A DNA stretch of 64,000 nt. Origin: Pontibacter coccineus (lineage in GTDB: Bacteria > Bacteroidota > Bacteroidia > Cytophagales > Hymenobacteraceae). This document shows positions 25,850-33,913 of this stretch, piece after piece. The stretch lies in contig NZ_JAUOTN010000001.1 in assembly GCF_030546575.1 (NCBI RefSeq), forward strand, positions 496,001 through 560,000, written 5' to 3'. The translations under genes and the position numbers were made by a program. The notes below the pieces were generated by a model. That model was not told the origin of the DNA. It did not search any database and saw only the letters and a program-made list of their open reading frames with translations. The first letter of the stretch is position 1, and each line of letters starts with the position of its first letter.

Positions 25850-26785
25850 CTAAAAGCCAGTCGTTGAAGCACTTGCACGGAGACTTGGGCGCTTTTTGTT
25901 CAGAAGCTGAACAAAGTCGATGACGAGTGCGGCCGCATCCGGATAAAAGGTGGGATTGATATTTTCGTACACATCCGTTGGCTTGTGGTAGTGCGGATGG
26001 TCCTCCACGCCGAAGTAAATGTAGGGAATCTGGCGCTTGTGGAATTGGTAATGATCTGACTGCCGTGTCCAGTCGTTCTTACCTTGCTCAGGCCGGTCGT
26101 GGCCTGTTAGAAGCCTGGCCTGTGGCCTTGGCTTTACCTGTTGCAGCAGCGGCAACAGGGCCGGATAGTGGTACGCACCACTGGCGTATAGCTCGCCCTT
26201 TTCATTCACACTGAGCATGTCCATGTTCACGTTCAGCTGCATCAGGTCGAGGGCAAGCGGTGAATTTTCCAGAAAGGCATTGGCGCCCTGCAGGCCCAGT
26301 TCTTCGCCATCGAGTGCGGCGAAGATCAGGGTATAGTATGGTTTGTTTTTCTTGAAATAAGTGGCAGCAGCCAATAGCGCCCCCACGCCGGAGGCATTGT
26401 CGTCGGCCCCGTTGTAGATCTCGCCCTTGCGCACGCCCACGTGGTCGTAGTGCGCCGTCAGGACGATGGCTTTGTCGGTTTTGCCAGGTATAAAGCCGAT
26501 CAGGTTGACAGCTTCCTCTACTACGATGCTCCTCCCCTCCAGGCGGAAGGTATGGCGGTAGCTGTTGTTATAGGCCTGCAGCCCGATCTCGTTGAAACGC
26601 TTCTCAATGTACTCCTGTGCCATCCGGTTGCCCTCTGTGCCGCTCAGTCGGCCCGCCATCGAGTCGGCAGAAAGCACCTTTACGTCATGCAGCAGCAGTT
26701 GTGAATCGAGTACGGTTTTCTGAGCCAGGACAGAGAACTGCAGTGCACAGACAAGTAAAAGGACAAGGGAGAGGTGGCGTTTCAT
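25850..26785 (-). CDS. Secreted M28-family zinc aminopeptidase
   Basis: A 311-residue exported peptidase with signal peptide LVLLLVCALQFSVLAQ. The M28 ligands are visible: His112 and Asp114 in LTAHYDHVG, and the bridging aspartate in NGADDNASGVGALL. The general base and ligand glutamates are in DGEELGLQG, and a late His is in DHPHYHKPTD. The set is complete, so it is likely an active di-zinc aminopeptidase in the periplasm or outside. It appears monocistronic; the DUF1737 gene lies upstream on the same strand. Confidence 0.93.
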   Translation of the reverse strand: MKRHLSLVLLLVCALQFSVLAQKTVLDSQLLLHDVKVLSADSMAGRLSGTEGNRMAQEYIEKRFNEIGLQAYNNSYRHTFRLEGRSIVVEEAVNLIGFIPGKTDKAIVLTAHYDHVGVRKGEIYNGADDNASGVGALLAAATYFKKNKPYYTLIFAALDGEELGLQGANAFLENSPLALDLMQLNVNMDMLSVNEKGELYASGAYHYPALLPLLQQVKPRPQARLLTGHDRPEQGKNDWTRQSDHYQFHKRQIPYIYFGVEDHPHYHKPTDVYENINPTFYPDAAALVIDFVQLLNKKRPSLRASASTTGF

Positions 26786-26840
26786 GGCTATTATTTTAAG
26801 CGAAATTACTATAAAATCGCCAACACGTCCTTACAAAATA

Positions 26841-27050
26841 TTAGTTGTTCAGGACAGGCCAGGCTATCCAGCTTTTCTGGCGTGCCGAAGCTCGCTTTTG
26901 CTGCTCTGCCACACGGCGCTCTACTTCCTGTGTATAATTTCCGTCTTTCTCAAAAAGCTCGCCTTTCAGCACCCAGCCTGTTTTAACGTAGTCCTGTACT
27001 CTGGTTACAAGTGCCTGTAGGTCGTTTGCTTCGATTACGTCGAATTCCAT
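26841..27050 (-). CDS. Small DUF1737-like protein
   Basis: A 69-residue soluble protein. VTRVQDYVKTGWVLKGELF and the following YTQEV match the DUF1737 pattern (V...GW.pxGG...Y.QA). The ATG at 27050 is used because an upstream in-frame ATG (27116) would add 22 basic, poorly coded residues. The function of the family is unknown. Confidence 0.68.
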   Translation of the reverse strand: MEFDVIEANDLQALVTRVQDYVKTGWVLKGELFEKDGNYTQEVERRVAEQQKRASARQKSWIAWPVLNN

Positions 27051-27203
27051 GTTCGTTCCTGTTTTAGTGGTCTTACAAATGGTTGTCAGATGTGATTTAA
27101 ACAAGGAGCGTGCCACTTACGTTCACCGGCTGCAAATGTTACAATAAATTTAAAACAAACTACATTTCTGCTTACTGAGGCCTCCGGATGGCCCTGAATA
27201 TCG

Positions 27204-27244
27204 CTAAAAACAAAACGGACCGATCAGCAGACCGGCCCGTTTCA
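27204..27244 (-). terminator. Intrinsic terminator after the LEA14-like lipoprotein gene
   Basis: On the minus strand AAACGGGCCGG pairs imperfectly with CCGGTCCGTTT and runs into GTTTTTAG, 20 bp past the stop. Confidence 0.7.
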
Positions 27245-27264
27245 GCACAATAACTAATTGGATT

Positions 27265-27855
27265 CTAATTCTTTACATTGATAAAAGCGGGCAATTCTAC
27301 CGGTCCTACCGAGGTCTGTATGGTCGGCTTGATCTGGAGCATCACATCCGGCTTGGTGGAGCCACCGGACTCGGAAAACATGGTAACCAGGCGCAATAAG
27401 TTATTTAAACTAGGTTTGCCATTTTCCTCGGCTATCTGAATGGGCGTGCGCACGTTAATGGTGTTAAGTCCATGCCGCAACTCCACCGGCTCGTCCACGA
27501 TGCCGCTCAGCGTTTGCTTGCCATCCAGCAGCAATTGCCATTTCAGTTTGGTCACGGTCATGCTGCGATCCTGGCTGCCCTCGTCCAGTTCTACGTTCAA
27601 CCCCAAGCTGGAGAAGGCAGACAGGTTGTTGTCCGAAAAGGCCGAAAGCAGCAGGGCCGCCTCACTGAAGGAGAAATCCTCGGGCCGCTTCTTGTTCAGC
27701 ACATTCACGCCGTTCAGCTTCACTTCATTTATACCTGACAGGCTATACTTTGCTTCCTTAAAAGCATCAACATCGCTCTTGGTACCGCATGAGAATGCGA
27801 ATAAGGCTATACCTAGCAGCAGGGCGAAGGTTAGGAGATTTGTCTTTTTGATCAT
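27265..27855 (-). CDS. LEA14-like lipoprotein, copy 1
   Basis: A 196-residue lipoprotein with lipobox LFAFSC (Cys23). The body (FKEAKYSLSGINEVKLNGVNV, SLGLNVELDE, KLKWQLLLDGKQTLSGIVDEPVELRHGLN, shown here only as landmarks at about 32-52, 83-92 and 103-131) has the strand pattern of LEA14/WHy-type domains. It is clearly paralogous to the product of 29741-30352, sharing the AF.EA.YSL...LNG start and the IKPTI.T.VG..E.PAFI end. It lies 14 bp after the DUF2807 gene stop, so the two are one operon. The role is unknown. Confidence 0.82.
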   Translation of the reverse strand: MIKKTNLLTFALLLGIALFAFSCGTKSDVDAFKEAKYSLSGINEVKLNGVNVLNKKRPEDFSFSEAALLLSAFSDNNLSAFSSLGLNVELDEGSQDRSMTVTKLKWQLLLDGKQTLSGIVDEPVELRHGLNTINVRTPIQIAEENGKPSLNNLLRLVTMFSESGGSTKPDVMLQIKPTIQTSVGPVELPAFINVKN

Positions 27856-27869
27856 TTGCTTTAAACTGC

Positions 27870-28592
27870 TCAGCGCTTTATTACTTTGCCTGAGCCTGAA
27901 ATAGTTGAGTTAATAGTCGGATTTCCCTGGTAATACACGTTTCCGCTGCCCGAGATCGTAACGGCCAGTTCATTGGCAGCGTTTACCTCCACATTGCCGG
28001 AGCCGCTCAGCGCCACGCCGGCACTTCCACTGGGCATACCAAAGGACTTTACGTTACCGGAGCCGGACAGGCTGATATCCTGTGCGTCCGCCTCCCCGAC
28101 CAGGTCGATATTGCCAGAACCGGTCAGTTTGCTGGTTAACCTGTCAGCCAGGGCATTTATTCGGAGAGAGCCGGAACCATCGAGCACAGCGCGGAAGTCA
28201 CTTGCTTCGAATTCATCCAGCAGCTCTATTCGCCCCGACCCGATCAGTTCAGCGCTGCTCAGCTCTGGAACCGTCATCTGCACTTCCACGGTTTTGTGGC
28301 TGCGCAGGCATCTATCGAAGCTGAGATCCCAAACGCCGTTTGACACATTGGTACTGATCGCATCCAGCACATTGGGCTGCGCCCGTACCTCGATCCGCTG
28401 CGTCGCTCCCCGTCTAACAAACACACGGGTATCCCCGTTCACGCGCAGTCCGCTGACCGCATCTAGGTTAAACTCCCGGGTTTCCACATCGCCCTTTCCC
28501 CGGATACAATCTACTTCATCGCCGCAGGAGGTAGGCAGCACTACGGGCAGGATAAGCAAAAGCATCCAGCGCCCAAAATTAGCAGGTTTCAT
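27870..28592 (-). CDS. DUF2807 (putative auto-transporter adhesin head GIN) protein
   Basis: A 240-residue exported protein with a signal segment. The C-terminal part consists of a repeated beta-helix pattern with S-G-S-G-N-V/I turns (SGSGNVKSFG, SGSGNVEVNA, ISGSGNVYYQG, ISGSGKVIKR). This is the typical signature of DUF2807, a right-handed beta-helix found in Bacteroidota envelope proteins. Adhesion or cell-surface roles are suggested for the family but not shown. A Cys near residue 23 (LPTSC) may make it a lipoprotein. It is upstream in an operon with the LEA14-like lipoprotein. Confidence 0.9.
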   Translation of the reverse strand: MKPANFGRWMLLLILPVVLPTSCGDEVDCIRGKGDVETREFNLDAVSGLRVNGDTRVFVRRGATQRIEVRAQPNVLDAISTNVSNGVWDLSFDRCLRSHKTVEVQMTVPELSSAELIGSGRIELLDEFEASDFRAVLDGSGSLRINALADRLTSKLTGSGNIDLVGEADAQDISLSGSGNVKSFGMPSGSAGVALSGSGNVEVNAANELAVTISGSGNVYYQGNPTINSTISGSGKVIKR

Positions 28593-28695
28593 AGTTTTAT
28601 GTAGCTTAATTAATATAGCAGGTTAAATAATCCTGCTACAGCTGCATAAAGCGGCCTGCTTCGTCCACTCAATAATTTAATGCCATCACTAATTT

Positions 28696-29607
28696 TTAGC
28701 TGAAATGCCCTACTCTTTGCCCGCGCTGGTTAACGAGCACACCACTGTCAGTCACAAACAGGCCCTGCAGGAAATCACTCTCGAAGTAAAAAGGATAATC
28801 GCGGTTATTGGTACGTTCCAGCTTGCCGATGACGCGGGCGCCCTGTTCAGTCATGTGCACCAGTTGCAGACGCGTGGTCAGGAAGAACTGCTCGTCGGGC
28901 GCATTATTGAACACCACTTTGCGCAGCACCAGCCTGCTGTCCAGTCCCTGTGCGACCGTATTAGCCCTGGGTTGCTGCTGCTGCATCTGCTCTCTTTCCT
29001 GCTGTGGCGGGCGGCTCCTAGTTGCCCTAGACTGTTGCTGCTGCCCGTTCGCACTGGCCATTAGCTGGGCGTCGGCATTGCCCCAGCCTTTGCTGATAGC
29101 TGCCAGCCGATAGTTGCGTCCCGGATGCGTAGCCGAGCTTCTTTCCTCTGACAACACCTGCATGGCAGCCTGCGCCTCCTCCAGGCTGGCTCCCATTTTG
29201 CGGAGCACAAAGCCCGAAAACTCATCGGCCTCCAATTCATCGGCGTGGTTACTGCCCTGGCTCGACAAGGTATGGCCGTTCAGGTGATGCCCGATCTCAT
29301 GCGCCAGAATACTCACCCCGGCCCAGTCAGTGTGCACCGCGTTGTTGATGGCATTCAGAAAACGTTCGTCGTACAGGATATAGCGCTTGCCGTTGTGGAT
29401 GACGGCGGCGGCATTCTCGATGTTGGCAGAGCGCACCTCAAAGCGCGGCTTGAGACCAATCACGTCAATAATCTCGCTGATCACGTCGCGGGGGGCGGCT
29501 TTGGCGGTGGTATAGGGCGCCGGACCAGGAACAGCTGCTGCCACCGCCGCAAATAGCGGAGTCAGGGCCAGTAGCAGGGCCAGGCAAGTGATGTTCAATC
29601 GATTCAT
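28696..29607 (-). CDS. Exported M48-like zinc metalloprotease
   Basis: A 303-residue exported protein with signal LALLLALTPLFAAVAAA. The zinc motif is HEIGHH (His103, Glu104, His107), and ELEADEFSGF downstream offers the third ligand as in M48/Oma1-like proteases. A Gln-rich low-complexity linker follows near 195-220, then a beta-rich C-terminal domain. ATG 29607 gives the best signal peptide; an upstream ATG (29649) adds 14 poorly fitting residues. It lies between the two LEA14-like lipoproteins on the same strand. Confidence 0.86.
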   Translation of the reverse strand: MNRLNITCLALLLALTPLFAAVAAAVPGPAPYTTAKAAPRDVISEIIDVIGLKPRFEVRSANIENAAAVIHNGKRYILYDERFLNAINNAVHTDWAGVSILAHEIGHHLNGHTLSSQGSNHADELEADEFSGFVLRKMGASLEEAQAAMQVLSEERSSATHPGRNYRLAAISKGWGNADAQLMASANGQQQQSRATRSRPPQQEREQMQQQQPRANTVAQGLDSRLVLRKVVFNNAPDEQFFLTTRLQLVHMTEQGARVIGKLERTNNRDYPFYFESDFLQGLFVTDSGVLVNQRGQRVGHFS

Positions 29608-29740
29608 AGGAGGTCCCTTTCTGTAGGTGGATAAACACAGCATATCCAAAACGAAAAATAAGTGGACGCTGGTATAGCTTGCTATGCAAGTACTTTGCCA
29701 GATTTATTCTTTTCGTTCAACCAGAGCGGGCACCTATACC

Positions 29741-30352
29741 TTATCTGAAGAAAGCCACCAAACTTCTCGGTTTGCTAACCGTGATAAAGGCGGGCGACTC
29801 AATATTTCCGACCGGTGTTTTAATCGTGGGCTTGATCTTGAGGGTAACCCGCTCCCGGATATCGGTTTTCTGTCCCAGCAGCGTAATCAGCCTCGACAGG
29901 CCTGTATAATTGGGCATGTTGCCATCGGATGTCAACCCCACTGGCGTGGCGACCGGCAGTTGGTTCAGCCCCTCATGCAGCACCATGGTTTCCTCGATGG
30001 TGCCGGTCAGCGCATCTTCTCCGTCTACTTCCAGCAGCCATTTCAGGCGTGTGATGGTAAGGTTCCGTTTATCCTCGCTTTGGTCCTGCAGGGCCACGTG
30101 CAATGCCAGGGTGGCGCTTAACTTCAGTGAGTTGCTGGTGACGGCCGTCAGCAAACTATCGCCCTCCGCATGCGTGAAGCCGCGTCGTTGCTGTATGCGC
30201 TCCTCCACATCGATTCCGTTGAGCCTGATCTGCTTTACACTTTGCAGACTATACCTTGCTTCTGTAAACGCCTTGATATCCTGTGCCTGCTTGCAGGACA
30301 GACCCGCTAGCAACAGAGCCAGCGACAGCGCAACGTTCCATACTTTATTCAT
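29741..30352 (-). CDS. LEA14-like lipoprotein, copy 2
   Basis: A 203-residue lipoprotein with lipobox LLAGLSC (Cys20). It aligns over its whole length with the product of 27265-27855 (both have A.YSL......LNGI/V.V, L.ITRLKWLLE, and the end IKPTIKTPVG). The pair therefore arose by duplication, followed by separation by the M48-like and DUF2807 genes. The function is unknown; LEA14-type folds can bind membranes or act in stress, which is inference. Confidence 0.82.
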   Translation of the reverse strand: MNKVWNVALSLALLLAGLSCKQAQDIKAFTEARYSLQSVKQIRLNGIDVEERIQQRRGFTHAEGDSLLTAVTSNSLKLSATLALHVALQDQSEDKRNLTITRLKWLLEVDGEDALTGTIEETMVLHEGLNQLPVATPVGLTSDGNMPNYTGLSRLITLLGQKTDIRERVTLKIKPTIKTPVGNIESPAFITVSKPRSLVAFFR

Positions 30353-30424
30353 CTACAAGGCATTATCATACATTCTGATATGCAAATAAAGCAATAGTTA
30401 GCAATAATTAATTCAGGTGAGGCA

Positions 30425-30459
30425 CAAAAAAAAACAGGTATAGCCCGCGCCATACCTGC
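30425..30459 (-). terminator. Terminator whose stem is made of the iterated octamer
   Basis: On the minus strand GCAGGTATGGC pairs with GCTATACCTG and is followed by a T run of nine or ten. It lies about 40 bp past the SRPBCC gene stop, and shows one concrete use of the octamer. Confidence 0.75.
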
Positions 30460-30499
30460 TTCCTATCGACTTTACTGTTTCTGTATACCTACAGATCGA

Positions 30500-31249
30500 T
30501 CATGTTGCGCCGAGCGGCTGATGGTGCTTGTGCTTCTCCTCACCCGTTTCCATGTAGCGCTTGAAGTAACGCAGGTCCTTTTCCACCATCGTCTTGAGCA
30601 TCGGATTGAGCATCTTGGCCGCTAAGCCTCCGACAGAACCCGCTGGCGGACTGTAAGAAATAACAGCCTGCACAATGGTGCCGTGGCCATCCGGCGAATC
30701 GGAGAAACGTACCTCCCCGGCATTGTCGATGTCGGAGTTTGGCAGGGAGCGCCAGGCGATCAGCTCGTTTTCCTTTTCGTGAATGATGTCAGCGTCCCAG
30801 GAAACAGTGCCCACACCTCCCGGAATCTTGGCCACCCAGTGCGAGCGCTGCGGCCCGTTGGACTGTACGCTTTCGAGGTGCTCCATGAACTTAGGCAGGT
30901 TCTCGAGCATGCGCCAGAACTGGTATACCTCTGTGCGGGGCCGCTCTACTGTAATGGTCTTGATGATGTCCACCGAAATGTCTTCGTTCTCTGCCGTGTC
31001 ACGGCCAATCATGTTGTTAACGAAGCAAAAGCCGGTAAAGCCTCTAAAGAGTAACGCACCGCCTGCCAAAGCTGTGAGGATGCCGGCAGTACCGGATTGA
31101 CGCAGTCCGACGAGTGCCAGCGCAGCGCCTCCCACAGCGGAAAGCACCCGCTCCGGACGGCTTACGTTGATGTGGCTCGACCCGGAAGCCGGCGGGAATA
31201 TATGCTCCGTCTGGAGCATCTTGGAGTAATTGGCGTTGTATGTATCCAT
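30500..31249 (-). CDS. SRPBCC-family protein with N-terminal membrane segment
   Basis: A 249-residue protein. Residues 30-75 carry two hydrophobic segments rich in Gly/Ala (VGGAALALVGLRQ, ILTALAGGALLFRG), resembling a DUF2892-type membrane hairpin. The rest is a START/SRPBCC (polyketide cyclase-like) domain beginning TITVERPRTEVYQFWR and including HWVAKIPG and WDADIIHEKENE. Its task is probably binding a hydrophobic ligand near the membrane. The C-terminal end is His/Lys-rich. The membrane-plus-cyclase layout is common in stress-related gene sets of Bacteroidota and Proteobacteria. Confidence 0.88.
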   Translation of the reverse strand: MDTYNANYSKMLQTEHIFPPASGSSHINVSRPERVLSAVGGAALALVGLRQSGTAGILTALAGGALLFRGFTGFCFVNNMIGRDTAENEDISVDIIKTITVERPRTEVYQFWRMLENLPKFMEHLESVQSNGPQRSHWVAKIPGGVGTVSWDADIIHEKENELIAWRSLPNSDIDNAGEVRFSDSPDGHGTIVQAVISYSPPAGSVGGLAAKMLNPMLKTMVEKDLRYFKRYMETGEEKHKHHQPLGAT

Positions 31250-31361
31250 AGCTTATTGGTTTTGTTCTATTTCGTTATAATGGATACGTGCGTTGGGGCT
31301 ATTATAGTTGCTGCGTGCAGTTTATATCTCCCTGCTATCAGGTATGGTCGGGCATACAAGC

Positions 31362-31390
31362 AAAAAGCCCCGGCTGCTCGCCGGGGCTTT
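31362..31390 (-). terminator. Intrinsic terminator after tex
   Basis: AAAAAGCCCCGG and CCGGGGCTTT form a strong stem with a short loop. It is 25 bp past the tex stop on the minus strand, with the T run in the correct direction. Confidence 0.88.
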
Positions 31391-31414
31391 CTCTATACCT
31401 GAGTCAGGTATGGC

Positions 31415-33673
31415 TTACTTAAACTTGCCTTTCAGCATGGCGAGTTTGGCCGCGAAATCGTTGGCTGGCTCCTCTTCGCGTTTGGTAGCGCCGGCTTTCT
31501 TGCCGCCACCTCCGCCTGAAGGTCTGGCTGCGGCAGGGTCGCCTTTCATGCTCAGGGAAATGCGTTTGCGCGGCACGTCCACCTCCAGCACGGTTACGTC
31601 TACCTTCTGCCCTACCTTCACCACATCATGTGGATTCGTTACGAAGCGGTCAGACAAATGGCTCACGTGTACCAGTCCATCCTGGTGCACCCCGATGTCC
31701 ACGAAGGCACCGAAAGCGGTGATATTGGTTACCAGGCCCGGTAGTTTCATGCCCTCACGCAGGTCTTTCATCTCGTTGATGCCTTCCGTGAAGCTGAAGG
31801 CCTCAAAGGTCTGACGCGGGTCACGCCCCGGTTTAGCCAATTCACTGATGATATCCTGCAGGGTTGGCAAACCGACGGTATCCGTCACGTAGTTTTTGAG
31901 ATTGATCTGCTTGCGCAGTTCGTCTTTCTGCATCAGGTCCTGCACGGTTACGCCCAGGTCTTTTGCCATCTGCTCCACGATCGGGTAACTTTCCGGGTGC
32001 ACGGCTGAAGCGTCGAGCGGGTTCTTGGCATCACGAATTCTCAAGAAGCCTGCTGCCTGCTCAAAGGCTTTATCACCCAGTCGTGCTACTTTCTTCAGTT
32101 CCGTTCTGGTTTTGAACGGCCCGTTCTGGTTGCGGTACTCCACGATGTTCTGCGCAAGCGATGGCCCCAAGCCTGACACGTAGGTCAGCAGCTGCTTGCT
32201 GGCGGTGTTCACTTCCACACCCACGGCGTTCACGCAGCTCATCACCACGTCGTCCAGCGAGTGCTTCAGGGCCGTCTGGTCTACGTCGTGCTGGTACTGG
32301 CCCACGCCGATCGACTTTGGATCTATTTTTACGAGTTCGGCCAGCGGGTCCATCAGGCGGCGACCGATGGAAACAGCGCCACGCACGGTCACGTCCTGGT
32401 CCGGGAATTCCTCCCGAGCCACGTCAGAGGCGGAGTAAATGGAGGCGCCGCTTTCGTTCACCATCAGCACCTGCACCGAAGCAGGCAGTTTCAGGCTCTT
32501 CACGAAAGCTTCTGTCTCGCGGCTGGCCGTGCCGTTGCCGATGGCAATGGCCTCTACCTCAAAACGAGTTACCATATACCTGACAGCCTGCGCGGCTTCG
32601 CTTTCCTTGTGCTGACCCGTGTGCGGGTAGATCGTTTCGTTGTGCAGCAGCTTGCCCTGTTTGTCGAGCACCACCGACTTCACACCGGTCCGGAAACCCG
32701 GATCCAGCGCCAGCACCGTCTTCTGGCCAAGTGGCGAAGAAAGCAGCAACTGACGCAGGTTATCGGCGAATACGCGGATCGCCTCTTCGTCGGCACGTTT
32801 CTTAGAGGTCAGGCGTACTTCGGTTTCCATGCTCAGCTTAAGCATGCGCTTGTAGCAGTCCTTGGCGGCCAGTTTCACCTGTTGCGCAGCGGCATTGTTG
32901 CCCTTCACAAACATGCGTTCCAGTCGCTCAAGTGCCTCTTCCTCGTCCGGCTGAGCGCTGAGCAGCAGCACCATTTCGGTTTCGCCGCGGCGCATGGCCA
33001 GGATGCGGTGCGAGGGGGCCTTCTCGATCGGTTCTTCCCACTCAAAATAGTCTTTGAACTTCTGGCCTTCTTCTTCCTTGCCCATCATCACGCGGCTCTT
33101 GAAGGTGCCTTTCTTCTCGAAAAGCTGGCGCATGGTGGCACGCGCCTCGGCATTCTCGTTCATCCACTCCGCCATGATGTCGCGGGCACCGGCTAGGGCC
33201 TCTTCGGCATCTTTTACTTCTTTCTCTTCTGAGATATAATTGGCGGCCTCGGCCGTTACATCAAAGCTTTCCTGCTCAAACAGGCGCTGTGCCAGCGGCT
33301 CCAGTCCTTTCTCGCGGGCGATGGTGGCGCGGGTGCGGCGCTTCGGCTTGTAAGGCAGGTAAATGTCTTCGAGCACGGCCATGGTCTCGGCGGCCATAAT
33401 GCGTGCCTCCAGCTCCGGCGTCAGCTTTTCCTGGTCCCGGATGGACTTGAGGATGCTCTCGCGGCGCTTGTCGAGCTCGCGCAGCTGCTCCAGGCGGTCG
33501 CGCACGGCGGCAACCTGCACTTCGTCGAGCGAGCCGGTCGCCTCTTTTCGGTAACGGGAGATGAAGGGCACGGTAGCGCCTTCGTCCAGCAAGGTTGCCG
33601 TGGCTTCCACCTGCTTAATGGTGATGGAAAGCTCGGTGGCGATCTTGATTAGGTGGTCAACGTTTAATTCCAT
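31415..33673 (-). CDS. tex: Tex-family transcription accessory protein
   Basis: A 752-residue cytoplasmic nucleic-acid-binding protein. The Tex N-terminal helical region opens with TIKQVEATATLLDEGATVPF, a YqgF-like domain has VLALDPGFRTGVK, helix-hairpin-helix motifs include SGLGPSLAQNIVEYR, and the S1 domain ends with LVHVSHLSDRF and KRISLSMKG. The C-terminal tail is Gly/Lys-rich. The start at 33673 is chosen because homologues begin with MELNVDHL-type sequence; the upstream ATG at 33760 adds 29 unlike residues. It is monocistronic with its own terminator. Confidence 0.96.
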   Translation of the reverse strand: MELNVDHLIKIATELSITIKQVEATATLLDEGATVPFISRYRKEATGSLDEVQVAAVRDRLEQLRELDKRRESILKSIRDQEKLTPELEARIMAAETMAVLEDIYLPYKPKRRTRATIAREKGLEPLAQRLFEQESFDVTAEAANYISEEKEVKDAEEALAGARDIMAEWMNENAEARATMRQLFEKKGTFKSRVMMGKEEEGQKFKDYFEWEEPIEKAPSHRILAMRRGETEMVLLLSAQPDEEEALERLERMFVKGNNAAAQQVKLAAKDCYKRMLKLSMETEVRLTSKKRADEEAIRVFADNLRQLLLSSPLGQKTVLALDPGFRTGVKSVVLDKQGKLLHNETIYPHTGQHKESEAAQAVRYMVTRFEVEAIAIGNGTASRETEAFVKSLKLPASVQVLMVNESGASIYSASDVAREEFPDQDVTVRGAVSIGRRLMDPLAELVKIDPKSIGVGQYQHDVDQTALKHSLDDVVMSCVNAVGVEVNTASKQLLTYVSGLGPSLAQNIVEYRNQNGPFKTRTELKKVARLGDKAFEQAAGFLRIRDAKNPLDASAVHPESYPIVEQMAKDLGVTVQDLMQKDELRKQINLKNYVTDTVGLPTLQDIISELAKPGRDPRQTFEAFSFTEGINEMKDLREGMKLPGLVTNITAFGAFVDIGVHQDGLVHVSHLSDRFVTNPHDVVKVGQKVDVTVLEVDVPRKRISLSMKGDPAAARPSGGGGGKKAGATKREEEPANDFAAKLAMLKGKFK

Positions 33674-33900
33674 GTATTTGGGTAAAGAGTAATCTAGCTG
33701 TAAGGCGGGAAAAAAGCACAAAGGAAGGTATAAACGCAGCCCTGCCTGATTCGCCCGCACATGTTCTCCTGTCTTGAGGTATACCTGCTCGCGTAAGGAA
33801 CGTCAAATTTAACCGATATTGCCAGAAAGCGAAACATCTGAGGCCTGTAAATTGACCTGAGCCCCTAATTGGCTGTCATACTGTTTGCTAAATATTTTTA

Positions 33901-33908
33901 TACCTTCG
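33901..33908 (+). promoter_or_regulatory. -7-like element before the ceramidase-like gene
   Basis: TACCTTCG differs from TAnnTTTG at one base and lies 6 bases before the TTG proposed as start. If used, the mRNA would have almost no leader. Confidence 0.4.
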
Positions 33909-33913
33909 CAGGG

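Noticed and set aside
32261..33196. A 311-residue plus-strand open frame opposite tex
   Set aside because: Shadow of the strongly conserved tex reading frame.
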